DNA from: Haliea sp.
Lineage (GTDB): Bacteria > Pseudomonadota > Gammaproteobacteria > Pseudomonadales > Halieaceae
Direction: 5' to 3'
DNA: 64,000 bases
Assembly: GCA_016704305.1 (NCBI GenBank)
Contig: JADJAL010000062.1
Location: 1 to 64,000, forward strand
Positions 1-9,931 of this stretch are shown one piece after another; position 1 is the stretch's first letter, and every line of letters starts with the position of its first letter. The notes under the pieces were generated by a model. The model was not told the DNA's origin and did not search any database. It was given only the letters and a program-made list of their open reading frames with translations. Both the position numbers and the translations under genes were made by a program.

Positions 1-58
1 CTGGGCATTGTGGATGATCGTTCGGCATCCCTGATTGAACCGTGATCCGGGTGGATGA

Positions 59-418
59 CTATTCCTTGTCTTCCATCCTGGCCTTGAGGTCGGCAAAGGG
101 ATTGTAAGTTGCGGGCTTCGCCACCGCCGCCCTGGTGCTGCCATAGCGCACCAGGTTCTCGAATTTGCTGTGCTCTTCATCATGGCAATAAATGCAGAGC
201 AATTCCCAGTTGCTGCCGTCATTGGGATTGTTGTCGTGATTGTGATCGATGTGATGCACGGTAAGCTCCGCAAGATTCCTGCGCTCAAACTCCCGCGCAC
301 AGCGGCCACATATCCACGGAAAAAGCTTCAGTGCGCGCTCGCGATAGCCGCGCTCGCGCTTGGCAATGTACTCGAGTTGCTCGGCACGCACCTGTTCAAA
401 GCGTTTGGCTGGCGACAT
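59..418 (-). CDS. HNH endonuclease, YajD-like
   Basis: A 119-residue protein of the small HNH nuclease family, which binds zinc and cleaves or nicks DNA; the cellular role of YajD-type members is unknown. The zinc pair CGRC (about residue 37), the catalytic HHIDHNH block (about 55-61), a conserved Asn-Trp and the second zinc pair CIYC followed by His are all in the expected order, so the domain looks intact. Length is normal for the family. The start MSPAKRF is the only good one. It stands alone, tail to tail with nothing, about 60 bases from the end of the monooxygenase gene that follows on the same strand. Confidence 0.85.
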   Translation of the reverse strand: MSPAKRFEQVRAEQLEYIAKRERGYRERALKLFPWICGRCAREFERRNLAELTVHHIDHNHDNNPNDGSNWELLCIYCHDEEHSKFENLVRYGSTRAAVAKPATYNPFADLKARMEDKE

Positions 419-478
419 TCAATCCGGACTCCCAAGGTTCACTGCACCTCCGGCCAGGCCGAAGCGTTCACGTATAGA

Positions 479-2403
479 CTAGCGCAACAGGAAATCGCCG
501 GGGTCGGGGGCGAGCGTTTCCTCCCACCATTCCCCGTGCGTCCCGGGCCAGTTCTGGGTAACGCGACCGGTACTGTTCTTGTACCAACTACTCACCGCAG
601 GCGCGCCCCAGGCGCGCTGGCGATTGAGCGCATCGATCTTCAGGTTGTAACTGTCCATTGCCTCTTTGCGGCACTCAATCGTGTGACAGCCCTTTTCCAG
701 CTGCAACTTGAGGCAACCCATGACATAGCGGAGCTGGCATTCGACGAAAAAAACAATGCTGCTGCCAACGACAATGTTGGAGTTGGGGCCGTAGAGGCAG
801 TAAAAATTCGGAAACCCGGCGACAGCGACACCTTTGAATGCCCGCGGATCGCCATCCCAAGAATTCACGAGGTCGACACCGCCCCGACCGACAACCTGCA
901 TGGGCACGAGGAACTGGTCAGCCATGAATCCCGTGCCATAGATGATGATATCCGCCGCGTGTAACGTGCCGTCCTCGGTGACCACGCCCTGCGGCACTAC
1001 CCGTGCGATCCTGTCGGTGAGCAAGTGCACATTGTCGCGCTTCATAGTGGAGATCCAGGCGCCGTCATCGAGCACCGGCCTTTTCCCCCGGGCGGATAGT
1101 CCGGAATCAATTTTGCGAGCAGTGCCGCGTCATCCCCCGCCTGTTCCTGCAGCGACTCGATCAGCGCGGTGCGCAACATCTCGTTGTCCGTGCCGATCGT
1201 GCCGGGTGGCCCTGACCAGCCAGGCTCCGAATACAGCAATGGCAGCAGGCCGTCCACCGCCAATGTGCGGAACAGGAAAAAGCGATACCAGCGCGCGTAG
1301 AACGGTACTTCCCGAAACAGCCACAGCTCCTGCGGCGTCATCGCCTGGTGATAGTTTTCGGTGGGCAGCAGCCAGGGCGCGGAGCGCTGGAAGACCGTGA
1401 GCTCGCCACATTGCGGCGCAATCCTCGGCACGAACTGGGCGGCGCTGCAGCCGGTGCCGATGACGATCACCCGTTTGCCCTGCAGACTGTGCTCGTGCTC
1501 CCAGCGGGCGGAGTGAAAGGCGATGCCTGCAAAGCTGCCCAGCCCCTCGATGTCGGGCATCTTCGGGCTGTTCAGCTGGCCGACGGCGCTGATGACGGTT
1601 TCGGCGCGAAGGACATCGCGCACGCCATCGCTCATCACCTCAACCGTCCAGCGATTGTCCTTTTCATCAAACGTTGCGCGCTCCACCTGCGTGTTGAGGC
1701 GCACGTGCTGGCGCAACCCATATTTGGCGACAATGCGATTGAAATACGCGTTCAGCTCGGCGCTGCCTGAGTAGTGCCCGGACCACTGGTGGTTGGGTTC
1801 AAGCATGTAGCTGTACAAATGATTGGCGGAGTCCACCTGGCACCCCGGATAGGTATTCTCATACCAGGTACCGGTCATTTCCGGGTTTTTCTCCAGCATC
1901 AGGAACGGAATGCCCTCCTGCTGCAGCCGGATGGCAGCCATGATGCCTGACATGCCTGTGCCGATGATCAGGACACGGAAACCCGGAGGCATCGCGCCGG
2001 TATCTATCGGCACGCGCCGCCCATCCTCGCCAAAGAGATTCAATTCCTCCCGCAGGAAGGGCACCTCCCGCGCCGTCATGTCGGTGCCGGTGATGTAGTG
2101 CATGGCCGCGATGATGTCGTCAGGGGCGGGCCTCGCCGGTTCCGCGCAGCCGCCGTCCCGGTATTTTTTCAGCGCGTCAAACGCGAGCTCGCGGGCCGTG
2201 TCGCGATCCTGCTCGGACAGGCCATCCTCGTCCTCGGCAAACAGCACGAAATGCGGCCGCACCTTCGAGAAATGTTCACGCTTGCCAGTGAGGTGCATCA
2301 GGGCAGCCATCAGCGCCGGGATATGCGCCTGCGCAAGTGCGCTGCGCAGCTGTTCATCGGACGCCTCCGAAATCGGTATGTGCCAATCGAGCATGCTTCG
2401 CAC
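479..2403 (-). pseudogene. Baeyer-Villiger-type flavin monooxygenase, frameshifted
   Basis: An FAD/NADPH-dependent monooxygenase that would insert oxygen next to a ketone or oxidise a related substrate. The first part (1042-2403) has the FAD Rossmann motif GTGMSG, the family fingerprint FAGIAFHSARW and a second dinucleotide motif GTGCSAAQ. The rest (479-1075) carries the conserved YGTGF and YGPNSN segments. The frame changes near 1079-1092, where the coding strand has GGGGGAAAAGG; one extra G restores the expected PPGGKRPVLDDGAW join. The reconstructed protein is about 640 residues, normal for group I Baeyer-Villiger enzymes that carry an N-terminal extension. The break could be a sequencing error. 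It is co-directional with the LysR gene just upstream, with 53 bases between them. Confidence 0.8.
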
Positions 2404-2456
2404 TCCATGATGAGAGAAGGTGTTTGCTGACGCCGGATTCCCAGCATAGCGTGACT

Positions 2457-3349
2457 TCAGGCCGGTGCGCAGATATCCAGCAGCAGGCCGCGCAACCAGC
2501 GGTGCGCCAGTTCGGCGTCCATGCGCGGGTGCCAGAGCATCGACACTGTGATCGGCTCGGTCGTGAAAGGCAGCGGAAAGCTGTGCAGGCCAGCGCGCAA
2601 TTGCCGGTGTGACGCGCGGGCACCGTGGCGATCAGGTCCGAGCCGCGGGCCAGCGCCAGCGCGGCTGAAAATCCGCTGACGATGGTGGCGATCTCGCGCT
2701 GCAAACCCAGATTTTGCAGCGCGTCATCCACAGGACCGCGCAACCGGCCGCGCCGGGAGACGAGGACGTGCCTGCCAGCGGCGTAACGCGCGGGCGTAAT
2801 GTCCTGCCCGACCAGCGCATGCCCCTGGCGCACCACCCCGACGAAGTGATCGTCAAACAACACGCGTGTGCGCACCTCGGGGCCGGTCGTGTAGCCGACC
2901 ACGCCGGTCTCCAGGTCCACGCTGCCATCGCGCAGTGCCGCGCTGTCCTTGTCTGTTTTCTGGATAAAACGCAGGCGCACGCCGGGTGCTTCCCCAGCGG
3001 CGCGCGCGATCAGGTCCGGCCCGAAGTTGTCCACAAAACCGTCGCTGGTGCGCAGCGTGAAGGTGTGCGCCAGCGCCTTGAGATCCAATGTTTCGACGGG
3101 ACTGAGCACGGCGCGGGTGTCCTGCACGAGTTGGGCAACCTGTGCGCGCATCGCCAGCGCCCGTGGTGTCGGCACCAGGCCGCGTCCCGCCCGGATCAGC
3201 AGCGGGTCGCCGGTGGTCTCGCGCAGGCGCGCCAGTGCGCGGCTCATCGCCGAGGGACTCAGTTGCAGCCGCTTCGCCGCGCGCGCGACGCTGCCTTCCT
3301 CCAGCAGGGCGTGCAGGGTGAGCAGCAGGTTGAGATCGGGCGCGGTCAT
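2457..3349 (-). CDS. LysR-family transcriptional regulator, late frameshift
   Basis: A DNA-binding regulator of the LysR family. The N-terminal winged helix (residues 1-60) has the usual pattern with GSVARAAKRLQLSPSAMSRAL, followed by a periplasmic-binding-like effector domain. Reading in one frame, the protein runs on to 2354 with an arginine/cysteine-rich tail unlike LysR. One added base near 2600-2607, after VPARHTG, instead gives a typical LysR ending (LHSFPLPF then LLLDICAPA) with a stop at 2457-2459 and a total of about 297 residues, the normal length. It is divergent from the MFS exporter at 3478, which it probably controls, and it sits upstream of the monooxygenase on the same strand. 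Confidence 0.82.
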
Positions 3350-3477
3350 GCCCGGACTATACCACCGCCACAGCGTGAGATGGCGTCATATGCACTAATA
3401 AAATGCAATTGCTGCGTCTTCCGCCTTATCAGGCAGGGCGCTACGCTGCAGGGACTGTGTTTCGGGAGATCAAACCT

Positions 3478-4932
3478 ATGAACCCATCCGCCAAAACCTG
3501 TGCGCAATCGAACGCCGCTGTGATCGCTGAATACGCGCCGGAAGGGGTGCCAGTGCGTTGGGTACTGGCCAGCCTGTCGGTGTCCATGTTGCTGTCCTCC
3601 ATCGGCACCAGTATCGTCAACGTCGGCCTGCCCACGCTGACGGAGGTGTTCAGGGCCTCCGTACAGCAGGCGCAATGGGTCGTCCTCGCGTATCTGCTGG
3701 CCGTCACCACGCTGGTGGTCAGCGTGGGGCGGCTCGGGGATATCACCGGGCGCCGCCGCCTGCTGCTGGTGGGAATCGCGCTGTTCATGTTTGCGTCACT
3801 GCTGTGCGGATTAGCCCCCACGCTGGAACTGCTGATTGCCGCGCGGGCGCTGCAAGGGCTCGGCGCGGCCATCATGATGACGCTGACGATGGCCTTCGTC
3901 GGCGAGGCACTGCCGCAGGAAAGGACCGGTAGCGCGATGGGGATGCTGGGCACGATGTCGGCTGTTGGCACCGCGCTGGGTCCCACGTTGGGCGGCGTGT
4001 TGATAGCATGGTTTGGCTGGCCCGCCATCTTCTTCGTCAATCTGCCGTTGGGAGCCGCAGCGCTGCTTTTGACTTACCGCCTTTTGCCAGTGTACCGCCA
4101 TGCGGCCGCCGCGCAGCGCACGGGTTTTGACTACGCCGGTACGCTGCTGCTGGCGCTGACACTGGCGGCATACGCGCTGGCCGTGACGTTGGGTCGCGGC
4201 AGCATCGGCGCGTTGAATAGTGCGCTTTTCGCGGCGGCTGCTTTGGGATTCGTCCTGTTCGTGCGGGTACAGCGACGCGCGGCAGCGCCGCTGGTTCAAC
4301 TGGCGCTGTTCGCCAATGCGCAACTGGGCGCGGGCTTTGCGATGAGTGCCCTGGTGACGACGGTGGTGATGGCGACCCTCGTGGTCGGCCCTTTCTATCT
4401 CGCGGGCGCGCTCGCGCTGGACGCGGTGCATGTCGGGCTGGTGATGTCCTCGGGCCCGCTGGTCGCCGCCGTGATGGGCGTGCCCGCGGGGCGCATGGTG
4501 GACCGGTTTGGCGCGCGGCGCATGATTGCTGCGGGACTGCTGGCGATGCTGGTTGGCTGCGGCGCGTTGGCAGCGCTGCCAGCGGCGTATGGCGTGATCG
4601 CTTACATTGCCCCGCTGACTGTGATCACTGCCGGCTACGCGGTGTTCCAGGCGGCCAACAACACCGCCGTGATGACGAGTATCCAGGCGCAGCAGCGCGG
4701 CGTGGTATCCGGGCTGCTCAACCTGTCGCGCAATCTAGGGCTGATCACCGGCGCCGCCGTCATGGGCGCAGTGTTTGTGTTTGCCACGGGCGCCAGCGAT
4801 ATCGCGACGGCACATCCCGACGCCGTAGCCTCCGGCATGCGGACCACGTTCGCGGTCGCGGTTGCGCTGGTTGGCGTCGCGCTTGCTATCGCCACAATGC
4901 CCATCGGCTACCCGCTGGAATTCGTAAGATAA
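3478..4932 (+). CDS. MFS multidrug exporter, DHA2 (EmrB/QacA) type
   Basis: A 484-residue inner-membrane transporter of the 14-helix drug:H+ antiporter family. It has the MFS loop 2-3 signature GRLGDITGRRR and the antiporter motif C region (GTMSAVGTALGPTLGG), with hydrophobic helices throughout. The ATG at 3478 is chosen because a GGGAG box lies just upstream; an upstream in-frame ATG at 3403 would add an unlikely 25-residue tail. The gene is divergent from the LysR regulator (129-base gap), the standard arrangement for a regulated exporter. Its 3' end overlaps the reconstructed 3' end of the convergent TonB receptor. The substrate is unknown. Confidence 0.9.
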   Translation: MNPSAKTCAQSNAAVIAEYAPEGVPVRWVLASLSVSMLLSSIGTSIVNVGLPTLTEVFRASVQQAQWVVLAYLLAVTTLVVSVGRLGDITGRRRLLLVGIALFMFASLLCGLAPTLELLIAARALQGLGAAIMMTLTMAFVGEALPQERTGSAMGMLGTMSAVGTALGPTLGGVLIAWFGWPAIFFVNLPLGAAALLLTYRLLPVYRHAAAAQRTGFDYAGTLLLALTLAAYALAVTLGRGSIGALNSALFAAAALGFVLFVRVQRRAAAPLVQLALFANAQLGAGFAMSALVTTVVMATLVVGPFYLAGALALDAVHVGLVMSSGPLVAAVMGVPAGRMVDRFGARRMIAAGLLAMLVGCGALAALPAAYGVIAYIAPLTVITAGYAVFQAANNTAVMTSIQAQQRGVVSGLLNLSRNLGLITGAAVMGAVFVFATGASDIATAHPDAVASGMRTTFAVAVALVGVALAIATMPIGYPLEFVR

Positions 4933-7141
4933 CATCAATACCCAGCGAACGTGGCGGGCCGAACGTGCCGATCCTGTCGTGTAGATGCCGGCGGTTTGCA
5001 GAATCACCGGCGCGGATGTCAGGTAGTCTTCATCCGCCAGGTTTTTTCCCCAGGCCGCCACGGTCAATTTCCCTTTCCACAGGTCGATATCGGTCCAGGC
5101 AATGTAGGTACCTAACAATCCATTACTTTCCAGGATTGATTCGTCACGCTCCTCGGCGCGTTGGGTGTCATAACGGTCGTCAACCCAGTCGTAATAGATA
5201 TTTGCGTTCAACGTACCAACGCCCAGTGGCAGAATGTAATCCAGCGCCACTGTATATTGGTGATCCGGGGCATTGGAAATCACGAAATCGTTTTCGTCAT
5301 TGAATGGATCGCCCGGGTCATCCACGTTGGTGAACTCGGCGTGCATATAGCCGTAGGTGAAATTTGCCACCAGGCCCTCCGCCAACACGGCATTGAATTC
5401 CAGTTCGGCTCCGTATATTTCGGCTTCGCCCGCGTTAAACACATTGGTGTCGGTGGGATTCGCAGGGGTAGTGAGATCGTTGAGATTGAGCTGGATGTCC
5501 TGGTAATCCGAATAATAGACCGCGCCGTTGAGGCGCAGGCGGCTTTGCAGCCAGGTACTCTTGATGCCAAGTTCGTAGGTGGTTAAATCTTCTGGATCAA
5601 AGCCCAGATTGTAGGCTTCGGCGGAAGACGAACGGATGTTGTAACCGCCCGATTTATAGCCTGTCGCCAGCTTGAAATAGGTGTTGATATCAGCGGAAAG
5701 TCGCGTAATCAACAATCACGGTGGTGCTGACATTCTGGAAGCTGTGGTCGGGACTCGGGTCAATGACCACTACATCGCCTTGCTGGAAAAAGCGCGAGGC
5801 GGTTCGGTCATCTTCGGTGTAGCGCAAGCCCAGGGTGAATCCCAGGTCCGTATTAAACGCCGGAGTGTACGTGCCCTGTCCATAGACAGCCCATGCTTCG
5901 TTTTTGATGTCAAAGTAATTGATCTCAGGTGGTTGCGGGAAAAACACCGTGAACTCACTGCCGCTTTTCTGGGTAGCGCTTTCGTTAAAATAATACAGCC
6001 CGCTTACGTACTCAAAATTATCGCCAACATCACCCAGCAGTTGGAACTCCTGTGACCATTGGTCCTGGTCCAGGATGTTATCGTGACCCACCAGTTCAGC
6101 GCCTGCGGTTGAAGTGACGTTGAGTGGGATCAATATGGGTCCTACCGTGCCAGCGCCGCTTGAGAGATCGGTATATTCGGTGTATTTCAGCTCGCGGTAA
6201 GCAGTGATGGATTTCAGCGTGAAAGCGTCGAGGTCCCACAGTACAGTCAGGCTGTTTCCGCTGACATCACTGGTCGCAGGCTGCATGGGGTCCTGGGTGG
6301 CCAGGCCGTTAAGTGGCTTTTCCGATACGGGAATTCCAAACTGACTGGTAATTGGCGAGGGCACCAGCACCTGGTAAGTGGGTGATACTGCCTTGACGTC
6401 GGAAAAGTCGTAGGAATACGTTGCGCTCAGGTTTTCCGTCGGGTCCCAGCGAAGATCAAATTTGCCGCCCTCGTCGTCAGTGTCGTAGAAATCGTCTCCT
6501 GGTCCATAGTTGTCAAACCAGCCATTCTGCTTGCGATTCAAATAGGCAATACGCGCTGCCGCTTTGTCGCCTATCGGGACATTCACCGCTGTTTGCTGCT
6601 TCTCCAAGTTGCGATCACCAACAGATATTTTCTGACGTGCGCTAAGCACATCAACTCAGCCGACGGTGGTCATGTTTATCGCGCCTCCGATCGAGTTGCG
6701 GCCAAACAGGGTTCCTTGCGGGCCACGCAATACTTCAAGCTGGGCCAGATCGACGACATCGAATGCCAGGCCGTTTGATCGACCCAGGTACACCCCGTCG
6801 ATATAAACGCCAACGGCAGGGTCCTGGGTCACCTGGATGTCGCTCGCGCCAACCCCGCGGATAAACATACGCAGGCTGGTATGTTGCGAAGGAAACGGCG
6901 TCAAATTCAGGCTGGGCACTTTCCCCTGCAAATCGCCAAGGCCAAAAATACGTTGCTGCGCAAGATTCTCTGCATCGAAGGCAATCACGGAGACCGGTGT
7001 GTCCTGCAAGCTTTCCTCGCGTCGCTGGACCGTAACAATCACCTCTTCCAGTGTCAGCAGGCTTGTGTCTGCCGCATGTGATGCGGGGCTTATCGCAGCC
7101 ATGGAAAGGCTGAGTACCGGTATAAGGCCAATTTTTTTCAT
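4886..7141 (-). pseudogene. TonB-dependent receptor, disrupted
   Basis: An outer-membrane TonB-dependent receptor of the type common in sphingomonads and marine gammaproteobacteria. The first part (6656-7141) has a signal peptide ending in SHAA, the TonB box region LEEVIVTVQRRE and the plug motif LRGPQGTLFGRNSIGGAINMTT. An in-frame TGA at 6656-6658 follows; the same frame then continues through the barrel (5690-6649). A frame change near 5700-5712 leads into the last barrel part containing KLATGYKSGGYN. A further one-base change near 4965 restores the usual receptor ending FGPPRSLGIDV and a stop at 4886. With one nonsense codon and two frame changes this is the strongest pseudogene candidate in the window. 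Its ATG overlaps the stop of the oxidoreductase upstream (ATGA). Confidence 0.8.
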
Positions 7142-8304
7142 TTATTATGTCTCCCCATTGGTAGAAAGGTGTCTGTTACCGAACGTTCAAAGTCGTGTGT
7201 TCCTCTGATTCGCACGGGAAAGTTAGTGGTCCAGCAGGCCTGGCGCCGCTTGCGCCTGAGTGGTTGTCTGTGACGGGAATCCACTACCACCGTGCGCCCT
7301 TTTGTGAGCCGATTCTCCTGGTCGGTCAGCGCCTGGGCGGCCTGGGAAAAATCAATGGTTCTTTGAAGATTGGACTTGATGAGACCCTGCTTCGCCAAGC
7401 GCAAGAGATCATTGTGCACCCGGTCTCCCATGTCGCGTCGGAACAGGTTAAACCCCATGCGGCGAAACGCCGGCAGGTTAATATCCGACCATGACAGCAT
7501 CACCCCGATAATCGAGAAGTTGCCAAAGCAAGTTGGGCGCAGCGGTCGCCCGGTGAATCCGTTCTCCGCGTCATCCGCGAAGCCTGCCGTGATGTAACGC
7601 CCCTCCAAAGCGACACAGCGCCAGGAAGGCTCGACGAAACTTCCGCCGACCAGATCCAATATAACGTGCGCCCCCTCGTCATTGGTATGGTCCAGCACCA
7701 CATCAGCAAAGCTCTCGGTGGTGTGGTTTATGACCAAATCTGCACCCAGTTCGCGACAGTATTCGGCCTTGTCAGCGGAGCTAACCTTAGCAATAACGTT
7801 GGCGCCATGCGCTTTACCCAATTGAATGGCAGCAGCACCAACGCTACTCGCGCCTGCATGTACCAATAATGTCTCGCCCGCTGCCAGTCGCGCGCGTTGC
7901 ATCACCGCGAGGTAAGCGGTGTGAAACGGTATGATGAACGCTGCCGCTTCGGCATCACTCATATTCTCTGGTGCGTCGAACACCATATCCCTGGACGCGA
8001 TGGCATATTCGGCCAGCCCACCGGTGGCATTGGCGGTTACCGCGACAACACGCTTACCCAGCCATTCCAGTGCATCCGCGCCGGTCTGCTCTACAATTCC
8101 ACACACATCCATTCCCAGAGTGAAGGGCGGCGGGGTCGGCACACTGATTCGACGGCCATAGCAGCGGTCTATGTCATTAAAATTCAGCGACCCAGCGCTT
8201 ACTTTAATTAACACTTGTCCCTCCCCAACCTGAGGGGGTGGGATATCTACAATATTGATAACGTCCAGCGGGGCACCATTTTCCATGACTTGAAGTGCTT
8301 TCAT
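7138..8304 (-). CDS. Quinone oxidoreductase-like MDR enzyme
   Basis: A zinc-independent medium-chain dehydrogenase/reductase, of the NADPH:quinone oxidoreductase or enoyl reductase group. The catalytic GroES-like half begins MKALQVMENG and contains SLNFNDIDRCYG. The NADP-binding half has HAGASSVGAAAIQLGKAHGA, the glycine-rich nucleotide site, and VILDLVGG. No structural zinc cysteines are seen. The start at 8304 has an AGGA box and is the normal start of this family. The last 40 residues after KGRTVVVDSR are basic and not family-like, so the true stop may have been lost to an indel. The reading frame is open upstream into the TetR gene. Its stop overlaps the start of the TonB receptor. Confidence 0.82.
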   Translation of the reverse strand: MKALQVMENGAPLDVINIVDIPPPQVGEGQVLIKVSAGSLNFNDIDRCYGRRISVPTPPPFTLGMDVCGIVEQTGADALEWLGKRVVAVTANATGGLAEYAIASRDMVFDAPENMSDAEAAAFIIPFHTAYLAVMQRARLAAGETLLVHAGASSVGAAAIQLGKAHGANVIAKVSSADKAEYCRELGADLVINHTTESFADVVLDHTNDEGAHVILDLVGGSFVEPSWRCVALEGRYITAGFADDAENGFTGRPLRPTCFGNFSIIGVMLSWSDINLPAFRRMGFNLFRRDMGDRVHNDLLRLAKQGLIKSNLQRTIDFSQAAQALTDQENRLTKGRTVVVDSRHRQPLRRKRRQACWTTNFPVRIRGTHDFERSVTDTFLPMGRHNK

Positions 8305-8934
8305 AACATAGTCCTGTTTTGTGTTAGCGTTTTTCCGGACGGCCGCGAGAGCTGATCGTGTTGGTAGTCCCACCAGCGACGAGACAATAGGGTCAAGAAT
8401 GGCGTGCAGCATGGCTCGCATCTCTTCGCTATTGCGAGCTCGATGGCTGGGTGCCATGGTGTAGGACATCAACAGGCGCATAATCAACTCGGCAAGGTGA
8501 TCCAGCGATTTGGCATCGACATGGTCGGGTATGCTGTGCAGCCCAAGGCTTGCGCCCAGATTTTCAACACACATTTGATGCAAGGCGTCCGCCGGCATCG
8601 CGCGCAGCGTCGCCCACGTTTTCGATTCACTCTGGAAAAAATGCGCGTGCAATGGACGTCGCGGCACTTCATCCAGGCAAAACATCATTCCCTCAACAAT
8701 GTGATCCCGCGGGTCTGTAAATTTTTTTAAATGCTGATTGGCGTCTTTCGTCATCTCCGCGGATTCCCTGGCAAGAACGGCCATGAAAATGTCATCAGCA
8801 CTTGCATAGCAGCGATAGATCGTAGCCCTGGAAATGCCGGACTCCGCCGCGATATCCGTCATGGCAGTCTTCTCAACGCCAAACCTGAGGTAGCAGCTCT
8901 TGGCGGCATCCAATATTATTTTTTCGCGATCCAT
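8305..8934 (-). CDS. TetR-family transcriptional regulator
   Basis: A TetR-type repressor of about 210 residues. The helix-turn-helix is clear at residues 20-50 (KTAMTDIAAESGISRATIYRCYAS), with a C-terminal ligand domain. No in-frame stop separates it from the oxidoreductase at 8304, but both other frames stop exactly at the junction (TAA about 25 bases before the oxidoreductase ATG, and a TGA overlapping that ATG as ATGA). One missing base in the AAAAA run near 8330 would therefore explain the apparent fusion. It is probably first in an operon TetR - oxidoreductase - TonB receptor. The start at 8934 (MDREKI) matches the family; an in-frame ATG at 8988 is less likely. Confidence 0.8.
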
Positions 8935-9004
8935 AAAAGCCCAACCTCTGGCTAATGGGGAACCGGGTCGTGAGTACTGCAAAAGCAATCATTGATTTGG
9001 AACG

Positions 9005-9030
9005 TGAGACGATAGTAGATTCATGTCTCA
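9005..9030. promoter_or_regulatory. Inverted repeat, possible TetR operator
   Basis: A perfect six-base inverted repeat, TGAGAC and GTCTCA separated by 14 bases, lies about 70 bases upstream of the TetR start. Position and size suit an autoregulatory operator, but the arms are short and no second copy was found, so this is a guess from context. Confidence 0.3.
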
Positions 9031-9337
9031 AATAAAGCAAATGAATCCTTCCGCTATGAGGAGGACATCGAGGTTCTGCCATGGATCCAGTGCAGCTCCA
9101 CCTCCCAAATTGATCTGAATATATGTTGGCGACGGTGAGACTGACGCGCGTCGATTTCTATCAGCTGCTTCAGAGTGCGACGCGTTTGTGGCGCATCAGT
9201 CAACGAGTGCTTGGGTTTCCAGCGCCGTCGCGCACTGCGGTTGGCTCAGCGTCATAAAATGATATAGGTCAATTTTTTCGCTAAGGCCATCAGGAATTTG
9301 CGCGCGGCTCTGTCGATTGGATTGAACACGTGTCTAT
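9031..9337. other. Intergenic region between TetR and norC
   Basis: About 300 bases with no convincing coding sequence on either strand. It separates the divergent TetR and nor units and ends in the norC promoter. Apart from the elements listed separately I see nothing in it. Confidence 0.5.
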
Positions 9338-9360
9338 ATAATGCATATTATATGCATGTT
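9338..9360 (+). promoter_or_regulatory. NsrR operator of norCBQD
   Basis: A 23-base near-palindrome with the 11-1-11 layout of the NsrR site: arms ATAATGCATAT and ATATGCATGTT around a central T. The ATGCAT cores match the known NsrR consensus (arms close to AAGATGCATTT) at the key positions. It overlaps a -10-like TATAAT at 9337-9342, so bound NsrR would block transcription of norC, whose start is 68 bases downstream. An NsrR gene is present at the end of the same cluster. No good -35 box is visible at the normal distance. Confidence 0.8.
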
Positions 9361-9427
9361 AAAGAGGTCGTTGACCGGCTGGATAGCAGCCCACGACTCT
9401 AAAACTTGAAATATAAGGAGTAATCCA

Positions 9428-9880
9428 ATGGCCGAAGCGCTTACCCGATCGGCGGCACGCAACATTTTTTATGGCGGGTCGCTGTTTTTCTTTATCGTCT
9501 TTGCGGGACTTACAGCACATACCCACCTTTACATGCTGAACCATTCGACGAACGCCGCAACGCTTACCGATCAGGTCAAGTTTGGAAAGCGCGTGTGGGA
9601 GAAAAACAGTTGCATCAATTGCCATACGATTCTGGGCGAGGGTGCCTACTTTGCGCCAGAGCTGGGCAATGTCTGGACCCGCTATGGTGGGCGCGAGAAT
9701 GCAGAGGGCGCCCGTGCCGGACTGAAGGCATGGATACGAGCCCAACCTCTCAATGTGCCGGGGCGCCGTGTCATGCCGAAATTTGATCTGAGTGAGGATG
9801 AACTGGACGCTCTCGTGAGCTTCCTCCAGTGGACCGACTCCATTGACACGCAGAACTGGCCGCCGACCAAAGCGGGCTGA
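9428..9880 (+). CDS. norC: Nitric oxide reductase, cytochrome c subunit
   Basis: NorC passes electrons to NorB for reduction of two NO to N2O at the inner membrane. The 150-residue protein has one N-terminal membrane anchor (residues 14-34) and a periplasmic cytochrome c domain with the haem site CINCH (Cys62, Cys65, His66) and axial Met116 in VMPKF. Length and layout are those of NorC. A good ribosome site (AAGGAG) precedes the ATG. It is first in norC-norB-norQ-norD, 51 bases before norB, and is preceded by the NsrR operator. Confidence 0.96.
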   Translation: MAEALTRSAARNIFYGGSLFFFIVFAGLTAHTHLYMLNHSTNAATLTDQVKFGKRVWEKNSCINCHTILGEGAYFAPELGNVWTRYGGRENAEGARAGLKAWIRAQPLNVPGRRVMPKFDLSEDELDALVSFLQWTDSIDTQNWPPTKAG

Positions 9881-9931
9881 CGCGTCGAGCAACCAACAAG
9901 CTAAACAGTTTTCGGTGAGAGGATTATTCGA

